Source of the DNA: a bacterium
Lineage (GTDB): Bacteria; Krumholzibacteriota; Krumholzibacteriia; LZORAL124-64-63
Direction of reading: 5' to 3'
DNA: 33,468 nucleotides
Assembly: GCA_018829565.1 (NCBI GenBank)
Contig: JAHJTW010000202.1
Location: 1 to 33,468 of the forward strand
The notes beneath the pieces are model-generated. The model saw only the letters and a list, made by a program, of their open reading frames with translations. It was not told where the DNA came from and made no database searches. How positions within the stretch are numbered: position 1 is the first letter of the stretch; the number at the start of each line of letters is the position of its first letter. The translations under genes and the position numbers were made by a program. Shown in pieces: positions 25,795-33,468 of the stretch.

Positions 25795-28302
25795 CTACCG
25801 CACCAGTACGACTTTCCGCGTCGCCGCGGTCGCACCCGCCGAAAGCCTCAGGAAGTAGACGCCCGAAGCCATCCCCGTCCCCGCCTCGTTTGTCCCGTCC
25901 CAGACCAGGTTCCGCAGGCCGGCCGGATGCTCGCCCGTGGCCAGCGTCCGGACCCGGCGGCCCGCCAGATCGTGGATCGTGATCTCCACCGGTCCGGCCG
26001 TCAGGACCTCGTACCGGATGGTGATCCGCGGATTGAAGGGGTTCGGGTAGGGGTCCAGCAGGCGCGCGCGGCCGGTGGATCCATCCGGAATCTCCGGTGC
26101 GGCCGAGATCCCGCCCGGCGACAGGATGACCAGGCCCATGCGCGGCAGTTCGAGCATCACCGACCGCGGGAATCCGTCGTAGGCGACGGCCTCGGGCACG
26201 AGCCCGCCGGGATTGATGGGGCCTGCGCCGCCGTAGAGGGGATCCTGGCTGTTCAGGTCTTCCTGCCAGGTTCCGTCCACCGGCAGACCGATGCGGTAGC
26301 CCGAGTAGTCGGAATTGCTGAAGTTCACGACGACCACCTGCACGGCGCCGTCCAGGTTGTTGCGCTGGAAGGCCAGCACGTTGCCGCCCTCGTTCAGGTG
26401 GAAGACGTTCACGCCCACGTCGGCGCGCAACGCGGGTGAGGTGCGCCGCAGGGCGATCAGGTCCTGGAAGTAGGAGAAGACCGGCGCGTAGGTGGTCTTC
26501 TTGCCCCAGTCGATGCGGTTGACGATGTCCGTGCCGAAATCGGTGTCCTCGAGCCACTCGGTCCCCTGCAGGATGGCCGGGATGCCCGGCGCGGTCATCA
26601 CCAGGCCCTGCGCCAGCTTGACGCGGCCCTGGGCGTAGACGTCGTCGTGGGGATAGGTGGTGTCGATGGTCTTGACCATCCGTTGCCCGCCGCTGGTGGG
26701 CCAGCATTCGTCATGGAGCTCGAGGTAGTTGACGACGAAGCGGCCGTTCAGGTATTCGCCGCTGCCGTTGACGATGTCCCTGATCTTCCACATCTCCGGA
26801 TCGCCGGCCGCCGCATCGAAGATCTCTTCCCGCAGGCGGTCGGTGAACGCGTCGTGGTACTGGGCATCGAAGCCCGCACCGCTCAGGCTGGTGGGACGGG
26901 TGAACCAGGGATTGTCGGGCAGCTGCTCGGCGATGGCGATCTTGTCGGCCGAGCGCGCGTCCATCTCGTCGTTCAGCCGCTGCATCAGGCTCCAGCCCGA
27001 GGCCTCCTGGGGCGCGATGTTCATGTAGCTGGTGGCGTCCATGCGGAAACCGTCGAACCGGAACTCCTCGAGCCAGTGGCCGGCGCTCTCGGCGAAGTAG
27101 TCCCGCACGCCCTCACGATCGAAGTCCGCCTGGTCTCCCCAGGGGGTGCCCACGGCCGGATCGTCGAAGTAGATCTGCCCGCCGTCGTAGTACCACAGGA
27201 AGTTGTCGGTGCTCGAGAAGTGGTTCCAGACGATGTCCAGCAGCACCGCGATGCCGTGGCCGTGCAGCGCGTCGATCATCTGCTTCAGGTCGTCGGGAGT
27301 GCCGTACTTCCACTCCGGAGCCCACTGGCTGACGGGGTTGTAGCCCGCGGAGAAGTCACCGGGAAATTCGGTGATGGGATTCAGGAGCACGACGTTGATC
27401 CCCAGCTCGGCCAGATGGCCGGCCCGGGCGGCGACGTCCACGTACCGCGAGGGGAACGGGGCCGAACCCAAGGGATCATTGCGGCCGGCGAAGGTGCCCA
27501 CGTGCAGCTGGTAAACCACCATCTCCTCGAAGGGCGGGACGGTGAAGTCCGGCGCCTGCCAGGCGTAGGCGTCGGGATCGATGATGCGGGCGTTGTAGTT
27601 GTTGTTGGGAATGACCGATTTCGCGCGGGCGTCGGTGTTCCAGTGGGACCCATTGAAGAAGTACTTGTACATCTGGCCCGCGGTGGCCGCGGGAACCCGC
27701 CCGATGAAGTACTCGCCGACCCGGCTCAGGGGATTCGCCAGGCCCCACCCGTTGAACTCTCCGCGGACGTGGGCGGTCGCGGTGGCGGGAGACCACACCT
27801 TGAACACCACTCCGCCGCCCGGCAGCGGCGTGGCGCCCACCGGCGCATGGTCCAGGGTCGTGAAATCGATGACGAAGCCGCCGTCTGCGGGAAGACCATC
27901 GCTCATCCCGCCGATGCTGAGGTAGTCGGTGTCCCCGCCGTCGGTGAGCTCAAGGTAATAGGAGATCGTCGCGGACGCGGTCGCGGGGGCCTGGGCGGTC
28001 CAGACGTCATAGGGGCCGCGGCGGTGGTCGAAGGCGGCCGGGATCCAGGCGAGGCCGCCGCCGTCATCGACGCCCAGGCGGGCGGCGGTGAGATCGTCAT
28101 GGAAGACCTGGAAGCTCACCGCGAAGCTCTGGCCGTCGACCGGGCAGCGGGGACTCAGGTCGAACCGGCCGACGTGGGAGGCTCCGGACCACTCGACGTT
28201 GCCGTCGGGGCCGGCGGCGATTCCCGGGGGCGGGGATCCCCCGCCGGTTATCAGGAAAACGCACAGAATTACCAGGGCCCGGCGGGAAATGAGAAACTGC
28301 AT
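25795..28302 (-). CDS. Secreted GH13-family alpha-amylase/branching-enzyme-like protein with C-terminal FlgD/T9SS-like tail
   Basis: Signal peptide; FKVWSPATATAHVRGEFNGWG; VYQLHVGTFAG; LLDIVWNHFSS; FRFDGFRMDATSYMN; tail DPYPNPFNPRITIRYEVLTAGPVEITIHDLAGRRVRTL...KVVLVR. Confidence 0.92.
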   Translation of the reverse strand: MQFLISRRALVILCVFLITGGGSPPPGIAAGPDGNVEWSGASHVGRFDLSPRCPVDGQSFAVSFQVFHDDLTAARLGVDDGGGLAWIPAAFDHRRGPYDVWTAQAPATASATISYYLELTDGGDTDYLSIGGMSDGLPADGGFVIDFTTLDHAPVGATPLPGGGVVFKVWSPATATAHVRGEFNGWGLANPLSRVGEYFIGRVPAATAGQMYKYFFNGSHWNTDARAKSVIPNNNYNARIIDPDAYAWQAPDFTVPPFEEMVVYQLHVGTFAGRNDPLGSAPFPSRYVDVAARAGHLAELGINVVLLNPITEFPGDFSAGYNPVSQWAPEWKYGTPDDLKQMIDALHGHGIAVLLDIVWNHFSSTDNFLWYYDGGQIYFDDPAVGTPWGDQADFDREGVRDYFAESAGHWLEEFRFDGFRMDATSYMNIAPQEASGWSLMQRLNDEMDARSADKIAIAEQLPDNPWFTRPTSLSGAGFDAQYHDAFTDRLREEIFDAAAGDPEMWKIRDIVNGSGEYLNGRFVVNYLELHDECWPTSGGQRMVKTIDTTYPHDDVYAQGRVKLAQGLVMTAPGIPAILQGTEWLEDTDFGTDIVNRIDWGKKTTYAPVFSYFQDLIALRRTSPALRADVGVNVFHLNEGGNVLAFQRNNLDGAVQVVVVNFSNSDYSGYRIGLPVDGTWQEDLNSQDPLYGGAGPINPGGLVPEAVAYDGFPRSVMLELPRMGLVILSPGGISAAPEIPDGSTGRARLLDPYPNPFNPRITIRYEVLTAGPVEITIHDLAGRRVRTLATGEHPAGLRNLVWDGTNEAGTGMASGVYFLRLSAGATAATRKVVLVR

Positions 28303-28342
28303 GGATTAGCCTCGGGAGTCGGGACAGAAGGGTATAAGTCGT

Positions 28343-28363
28343 TTTGTTAAATTATATAACAAA
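28343..28363 (-). promoter_or_regulatory. Candidate -10 box embedded in a palindromic operator upstream of the GH13 gene
   Basis: Minus strand TTTGTTA-TATAATT-TAACAAA; exact TATAAT at 28351-28356. Confidence 0.5.
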
Positions 28364-28410
28364 TGGGCGGAAAATGACAGTCCCATGGCGCGGGGGGGAT
28401 TTCCTCGCGG

Positions 28411-29115
28411 TCATCCGGAATACGGGCGGGATCGCCGGAACAGGACGACGAGCAGACACGCCACGATCAGGAAGACCCCCAGGTAGCCGACGATCCCGAT
28501 GTTGCGAAGCTGCATGTCGCCGGCCACCACGCCCGAAAGCCCCGCCAGCGCGAGCACCCCGCTGACGATCATGAGCCAGCGGATCCCGTCGGCGAGCCGG
28601 CTCCCGCCGAAAACCGGGGCCGCGAAGAGCATCGCAACAGGGAAGAAAACGTCCCAGCCGAGGATGTCCAGGGCGTAGACCACCGAGGGCCACTCGAAGG
28701 ACAGAAACAGGGGCAACCACGGCTGCCCGGCGAAGGCGGCCTGCCGGCTCATCGTCAGGATGACGAAGTGCACGCTGCAGGTCACGCCGGCCAGCAACCC
28801 CATGAAGACCACGGCGGTGAGGCTGAGCGTCCTGGCGTGGGCCGGCGCCCAGGCGTGGATCGCCACCATGAGGGCCACCATCGCCGGCATCAGGAGGATG
28901 ATCAGGATCTCGAGGATCGTGAACATCGGGTCGCCGATCGGGTCACTGGGGCTCTGAAGCGACATGAAGCCGACGGCGAGGGTCACGGCATACGCCACCA
29001 GCAGGACCACGACGCATCCCGCCGAATAGAGTCCCAGCCGCCTGGCGGTCGTGCTGAATTCTCCGGACAATGACCTTCCCCCTGGCTGATTTCCCTGCTG
29101 GATGGCTGCCGCCAC
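28411..29115 (-). CDS. Integral membrane protein of unknown function (about 6 TM)
   Basis: GTG start 1 nt after the upstream stop; hydrophobic segments AGCVVVLLVAYAVTLAVGF, ILEILIILLMPAMVALMVAI, YLGVFLIVACLLVVLF. Confidence 0.65.
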   Translation of the reverse strand: MAAAIQQGNQPGGRSLSGEFSTTARRLGLYSAGCVVVLLVAYAVTLAVGFMSLQSPSDPIGDPMFTILEILIILLMPAMVALMVAIHAWAPAHARTLSLTAVVFMGLLAGVTCSVHFVILTMSRQAAFAGQPWLPLFLSFEWPSVVYALDILGWDVFFPVAMLFAAPVFGGSRLADGIRWLMIVSGVLALAGLSGVVAGDMQLRNIGIVGYLGVFLIVACLLVVLFRRSRPYSG

Positions 29116-29116
29116 T

Positions 29117-30859
29117 CTACTTCAAGAGAGCCATCTTCCGCACCGCCGCGAAGTCCGCCGTCTCCAGCCGCGCCAGGTAGGTGCCCGACGGCACCGGCCT
29201 GCCGGCGTCGTCGCGGCCGTCCCACTCGAGCGCATGGGCGCCTTCGTTAAGGGTGGATCCCGCCGCCAGCGTCCGCACCAGACGTCCCGCCGCATCGAAG
29301 ACCCGGACCGTCGCCGGGCCCGACCGTTCCAGGGTGAACGAGATGGTGGTCCGGGGATTGAACGGGTTGGGGTGGACGTTCGGCTCCTTCGCTGCGGCTG
29401 GTGGCGGTCCGGCCGCCCTTTCGTTCCAGCCCCGGGTCGCCCAGGTCTCGATCGCAACGGAGAGGCCTCCCACCGGGAGCTTTTCGAAGGCGAACGCCTC
29501 CGTGTCGATGATCCCCAGGGACGCCGAGCCCACGCCGACACGGAAGGTGTAGTTCCCCGCCGGAGCGGCGGCGGGCACGTCCTGCCGGATCCCCGTCCGC
29601 ACCACCGTCGCCCCGGCCCGGAACAGCACGTCGGGCACGGTGGTGACGGGGTAGGTCGATCCGTTCGGCAGGATGGCATCGACCTGGGCCGTCGCCAGGA
29701 TGTCGGTGGCAGTGGTGTTGGTGATGGACACGTCGTAGGTGAATGATCCGCCGGTGGCCGGAATGGTCAGGGGCCCGGCGACCGTGATGACCACATCGAG
29801 ATCCGGGCCGGCTTGATGCAGCAGGTCGTTGCTGCTGATGAAGAACCCCGCTCCCTGGGATGTGAAAGCGACAAGGTCCCCGACTTCCCTCACGCCGAAA
29901 CAGGCATCCCCGGGATCGTGATGCCCGACCTCGACGGGATCGGCGGGATCGGAGACGTCGATGATCCGCACCCCCAGCTCGTTGTTGGCCACGTAGGCGA
30001 AATCGTCCCGCAGCCAGACGTCCGTTGCCCGGTCCTGCAGGGCCAGGCCCCCGAGGTCCTCGATCGCCGCGGGATCGGTGACGTCCAGGATCCGGAACTG
30101 GTCGTAGCACCCCACGTAGGCCAGACCGTTTTTGACGGCAACTGAAAGGGCGCCCGCCCCCGGCAGGACATGGCTGCCCAGGATGACGAGGTTGCCCGGA
30201 TCGGAAGCCTCGATGATGGTCAGGTTGGGAGTGTCGATGACGTAGATCATCGTACCCTGGGCTTCGATGCTGTAGCCCGCTCCGGGAAGGACCGTGCTAT
30301 CGCGCGGGATGGGAAGCGTGGGGTTCGAAACGTCGAACGTCCTCACCCTCCCGTCGAACTGGACGAGAAATACGAGGTCGCCGGACACCGCGACGTCCAG
30401 CGTGAAACCCGACATGGTGAACGAACCGACCTGGGCGGCATTGGCCGGATCGGAGATGTCGATCACCCTCAGGCCGTACTGGCTGTCCGCCACGTAGGCA
30501 TGGGATCCGGCCACGGCGATGCCGATGGCGCCTCCGGGAACGGGGACGTTGGCGCCGGCCGGGTGGGGATTCGCGGGATCGCTGACGTCCAGGATGACCA
30601 GTCCCTCGAATTGCGAACTGATCAGGGCCAGGTCCCCTTCGACGGCCAGGCGCTCGGGGTTCCCCGGCAGCAACCAGCTCCCGACCGGAGTCATGCCGGC
30701 GATGGACTTGTCGGCGGGGCCGGGACTCGTTGCCCGATCCATTGCGCCGTCCAGGGCCGCTTGAAGGGCCGACCGCGAGCCGGGATTACCCAGAACGCTC
30801 CCCGAGGCGCAGGTGATGGTCACGAGAAGGAGGATCGCCGCCATGGTCCTCGATTGCAT
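29117..30859 (-). CDS. Secreted LVIVD-repeat propeller protein with C-terminal FlgD/T9SS-like tail
   Basis: Repeats GLVILDVSDPANP, GLRVIDISDPANA, QFRILDVTDPAAI and GVRIIDVSDPADP; tail NVHPNPFNPRTTISFTLERSGPATVRVFDAAGRLVRTL...VRKMALLK. Confidence 0.9.
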   Translation of the reverse strand: MQSRTMAAILLLVTITCASGSVLGNPGSRSALQAALDGAMDRATSPGPADKSIAGMTPVGSWLLPGNPERLAVEGDLALISSQFEGLVILDVSDPANPHPAGANVPVPGGAIGIAVAGSHAYVADSQYGLRVIDISDPANAAQVGSFTMSGFTLDVAVSGDLVFLVQFDGRVRTFDVSNPTLPIPRDSTVLPGAGYSIEAQGTMIYVIDTPNLTIIEASDPGNLVILGSHVLPGAGALSVAVKNGLAYVGCYDQFRILDVTDPAAIEDLGGLALQDRATDVWLRDDFAYVANNELGVRIIDVSDPADPVEVGHHDPGDACFGVREVGDLVAFTSQGAGFFISSNDLLHQAGPDLDVVITVAGPLTIPATGGSFTYDVSITNTTATDILATAQVDAILPNGSTYPVTTVPDVLFRAGATVVRTGIRQDVPAAAPAGNYTFRVGVGSASLGIIDTEAFAFEKLPVGGLSVAIETWATRGWNERAAGPPPAAAKEPNVHPNPFNPRTTISFTLERSGPATVRVFDAAGRLVRTLAAGSTLNEGAHALEWDGRDDAGRPVPSGTYLARLETADFAAVRKMALLK

Positions 30860-30920
30860 GTCTTCCCCTTGAACGTGCGGATCGGCCGCGCGTCATGAAT
30901 GGACAATCCACCCTTGCCCA

Positions 30921-31847
30921 TCACTTCAAATACTGAGCCTTCAAGTCCCCCCACGTAATGCCTTCATTCGGAATCAGGGGACTGATCCGCAGCCAGATAA
31001 CGATGTTTTCAATCAGCCTTATTTCATCCTCCGCCAGGCGTCCTGGAAAATAGTCGCGGTGGAGTGGGGTCATGTCGCATGAAAATACAACCCGCCCTGA
31101 TGACTCCCACGCGGCGAGAACTGGCGGTGGGAGTGGGCAACCCTCTGCGAGTGCATTTTCCCCGGCTGAAGCCAAAATCTGCGCCTGCCCTGAAACAACC
31201 ATGCTGCAGCCGGCCATGTGGCGAAATTGAAACACATTATCCAAGGTCGGGTGGCCGTACACGGGTCGAATAATCGGCCAGTATCCAACTCCTCCATCAT
31301 AATTGTCGACGGGATCGGTTACCCAACAATTCTTGTATTCAACTCCCAATGATGACGCCAAACTATTAATCCCTGAAGGGTCCTGGCGGTATTCGTGAAA
31401 GAGCCAGAGACCCGCACCCCTGTTCAGGAAAAGCTCAACAGCATTTACCTCATCTTCTGAAAATGAATTGATCCCTATATCCCAAGTGCGTACTGGAACA
31501 ACGAACACATCAAACGACTCCAAGATCTGGAAGTCAATGGGACCATTTGTTACTTCCTCAACCACCCAGCCTTGTGCCTCCAGGGTCTCCGTAAATGTAT
31601 GGATATCGAAATTTTGACCGTGCGCGCGGTCCACGAGCATGGCGCCTGGAGGACCCGAACTGAAGATGGACCCTGCTTGTCCAGGCACGGCCGACTGGTC
31701 TAACCCAGCAAGGTCGTCCGACCTCAGGCGGGCGACGGCGTTCGGACCCTCAACCACCGCCCCTCTCACATGCGAATCGCCGCCCCAGATCAGAGCCAAC
31801 GCAAATGACAAGGACATAAGCCATGGATTCCTTGAAATCATTTCCAC
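30921..31847 (-). CDS. Secreted protein, DUF4350/GATase-like fold suspected, short C-terminal WG..K motif
   Basis: AMLVDRAHGQNFDIHTFTETLEAQGWVVEEVTNGPIDFQILESFDVFVVPVRTWD...FLNRGAGLWLFHEYRQDP; ends ITWGDLKAQYLK. Confidence 0.55.
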   Translation of the reverse strand: MEMISRNPWLMSLSFALALIWGGDSHVRGAVVEGPNAVARLRSDDLAGLDQSAVPGQAGSIFSSGPPGAMLVDRAHGQNFDIHTFTETLEAQGWVVEEVTNGPIDFQILESFDVFVVPVRTWDIGINSFSEDEVNAVELFLNRGAGLWLFHEYRQDPSGINSLASSLGVEYKNCWVTDPVDNYDGGVGYWPIIRPVYGHPTLDNVFQFRHMAGCSMVVSGQAQILASAGENALAEGCPLPPPVLAAWESSGRVVFSCDMTPLHRDYFPGRLAEDEIRLIENIVIWLRISPLIPNEGITWGDLKAQYLK

Positions 31848-31932
31848 TCCTCCCCGATCATAAGCCCCTCATATTATCCGAAAATTCAACCTGACCCCTC
31901 AATCAGCGTTGGGTTTCATCTGCAAACACAAA

Positions 31933-31945
31933 GGCCCGAAGGGCC
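31933..31945 (-). terminator. Rho-independent terminator of the 31991-32590 gene
   Basis: Minus strand GGCCC-TTC-GGGCC followed by TTTGTGTTTG. Confidence 0.65.
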
Positions 31946-31990
31946 GGGCCGGCGCAAGCTGCTGTCAGGGGTCCCTCTCGCAATGGCTTC

Positions 31991-32590
31991 CTACCTGAAT
32001 ACTGACTTGACCCGCCCCCAAGAAGAGGGTATTACCTCGACGGGAGCTTGGCCATTTATTGTGGCGGCGGGCATTTCCCAACTTCCCGATGAAGGCTGGA
32101 ACTCCGCCCCGCCTGAGTCAGCGCCATAGCCGCCGAACTCTGATCCAGGAGCGACACATAGGTTGATTGGTATATCGTAACGGTTGGGCCAAATCGTAAT
32201 CACGGCGAGAACTGTGATTGTCGTTGCAGGGAACGGCGTCTCAGGCGCAACAGATACCTCGAAAACCCAATGATCTGAACCAGGCATGTTGAGGGCCAGG
32301 TTAAACCCTTCTGTTGGGAGCCCGGTAACCATGGCATTCCCCGAACCTCCACAAACGGCACTCACGCTGGCAGACCAATGAACGAGGCTTCCCCCGACAG
32401 AGGGGTTCGTCAGAATGAGATAAGCAGTGACCGATTCGGTTCCTTCGGCCACGGTCGACGAAACGACCGTGGCACCTTGGTCAAAGTACAATCCTAGCCC
32501 ATCGGGATCGGGGTCTATCTGAGCGTAGGTGTAGGCCACCGAGGCCAGCATCATCAAGGAAAGACAACTGATTCGCCCAATAACTTTCAT
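31991..32590 (-). CDS. Secreted protein of unknown function with short C-terminal WG..K..FR motif
   Basis: Signal peptide MKVIGRISCLSLMMLASVAYTYAQ; DPDPDGLGLYFDQGATVVSSTVAEGTESVTAYLILTNPS; ends PSSWGRVKSVFR. Confidence 0.6.
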   Translation of the reverse strand: MKVIGRISCLSLMMLASVAYTYAQIDPDPDGLGLYFDQGATVVSSTVAEGTESVTAYLILTNPSVGGSLVHWSASVSAVCGGSGNAMVTGLPTEGFNLALNMPGSDHWVFEVSVAPETPFPATTITVLAVITIWPNRYDIPINLCVAPGSEFGGYGADSGGAEFQPSSGSWEMPAATINGQAPVEVIPSSWGRVKSVFR

Positions 32591-32771
32591 GAAACGTTTC
32601 CCTCGCGTAGATCCGACAATCCTGCCACGGTGAGCGCCGGAAGCTCATTTTCTCACAGTAACCCTTGACGATTGTTTCAGCCGCAAATCTGGTTGCCACG
32701 GGCCGTGCACCCGCACGACGCGGGACGAACGGTATTGTCATGTGCAAGCTCTCGCAATACGGACAGTCTCC

Positions 32772-33299
32772 TCATTCCGCCCCGGAGAACTCAAACAAGC
32801 CCGTTTCCGACAACCGCACTCGGAGACGGCGCGACTCCCGGGTCGGCTGCCCTCCCTGGAACTGAATTTGGTCAACGAGATCAAAAGTATCCGGCGCAAC
32901 CCATACCACCTCACCGGGTTCAACGCGGGTCAAGCCCGGAAACTGCCGATACAACTCACTGAACCACACTTGCGAGCATTTTCTCACCTCAGCGCCACCA
33001 GCACGATTGATATAGACCTCTTCGACCCACATTCGATGCGACCGCTCGACCCTGAACAGCGTCACGCGCAAAACTCGTGTTACCCTCCACATGCCTGCGT
33101 CATGACCCGAGTCAAATACAAGAGGTTCTTCGATCGACAGGCCGGGCCCCAGACTCATCAGATATGCCGAGCCGGGGAGCGTTTTCGTGAGTTCAACAGA
33201 CTCGGGCTCAACGCATACAGCTTGGCCGAACGCTGCTTGGGACAGAACTGCAGACACCAACAATGCCGCGGTCAAAGGACGCATGTCGAACTTTCTCAT
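32772..33299 (-). CDS. Secreted protein of unknown function
   Basis: Start at MRKFDMRPLTAALLVSAVLSQAAFGQA (ATG 33299); listed ORF start at 33413 runs back through the hairpin. Confidence 0.5.
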   Translation of the reverse strand: MRKFDMRPLTAALLVSAVLSQAAFGQAVCVEPESVELTKTLPGSAYLMSLGPGLSIEEPLVFDSGHDAGMWRVTRVLRVTLFRVERSHRMWVEEVYINRAGGAEVRKCSQVWFSELYRQFPGLTRVEPGEVVWVAPDTFDLVDQIQFQGGQPTRESRRLRVRLSETGLFEFSGAE

Positions 33300-33373
33300 T
33301 CCGTAAGACTCGGCGGTAACTTGGTTCAGCATAACACGCCCACGGGATCGCATGCGGAAAAATCCCGCGAAAA

Positions 33374-33397
33374 GGCCCCCCGCCGAAGCGGGAGGCC
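33374..33397 (-). terminator. Rho-independent terminator of the truncated gene at the window end
   Basis: Minus strand GGCCTCCCGC-TTCG-GCGGGGGGCC followed by TTTTCGCGGGATTTTT. Confidence 0.65.
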
Positions 33398-33424
33398 ATT
33401 CAAGGCAGCGCATTCGAACAGTCG

Positions 33425-33468
33425 CTATTTCAAGAGAGCCATCTTCTGCACCGTGGCGAAGTCCGCCG
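33425..33468 (-). CDS. C-terminal end of another protein with FlgD/T9SS-like tail (truncated by window edge)
   Basis: Minus strand reads ADFATVQKMALLK-stop, nearly identical to ADFAAVRKMALLK-stop of the 29117 gene. Confidence 0.65.
   Translation of the reverse strand, partial: ADFATVQKMALLK

Noticed and set aside
23762-25858. 698-aa + strand ORF spanning satD antisense and the glycosylase gene
   Set aside because: Frame-shifted relative to the glycosylase; R/P/G-rich without motifs.
26647-28350. 567-aa + strand ORF antisense to the GH13 gene
   Set aside because: Antisense high-GC artefact with V/G/R/H-rich translation; the minus strand has GH13 motifs.
1-33468. CRISPR array, rRNA, tRNA or intact transposase
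   Set aside because: None seen on visual reading of either strand; no tool-based scan was possible.

Overview
GC-rich bacterial window, probably from an uncultured lineage of the Krumholzibacteriota/Eisenbacteria type. That placement is inferred only from the many secreted beta-propeller proteins with NPFNP/FlgD-like C-terminal tails. No rRNA, tRNA, CRISPR array or intact transposon was found. Main modules: a truncated methyltransferase; an orphan ParE-like toxin; an AlgI-like MBOAT plus SGNH-like acyltransferase pair; a GT2 glycosyltransferase; a HIRAN + ARPP-1-like fusion; a minus-strand run of small secreted proteins of unknown function (8.4-12.0 kb); a module with a propeller-sensor kinase, an NtrC-type regulator, a dockerin-bearing FG-GAP protein and a cohesin-like lipoprotein (12.1-19.6 kb); an XRE + conserved-hypothetical pair; a DUF4143-type ATPase; DUF3307 + SatD, divergent from an AlkX/YcaQ-like glycosylase; a GH13 enzyme; an LVIVD-propeller protein; and a lower-GC run of secreted proteins. 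The strongest lead is the 12.1-19.6 kb module: a cohesin/dockerin pair 12 bp apart, with a good sigma-54 promoter match and an inverted repeat about 100 bp upstream of the predicted start site, next to a sigma-54 activator whose partner kinase has a propeller ectodomain like that of the dockerin protein. A second lead is a four-copy GTTGG-N10-CCAAC operator array between satD and the glycosylase gene.
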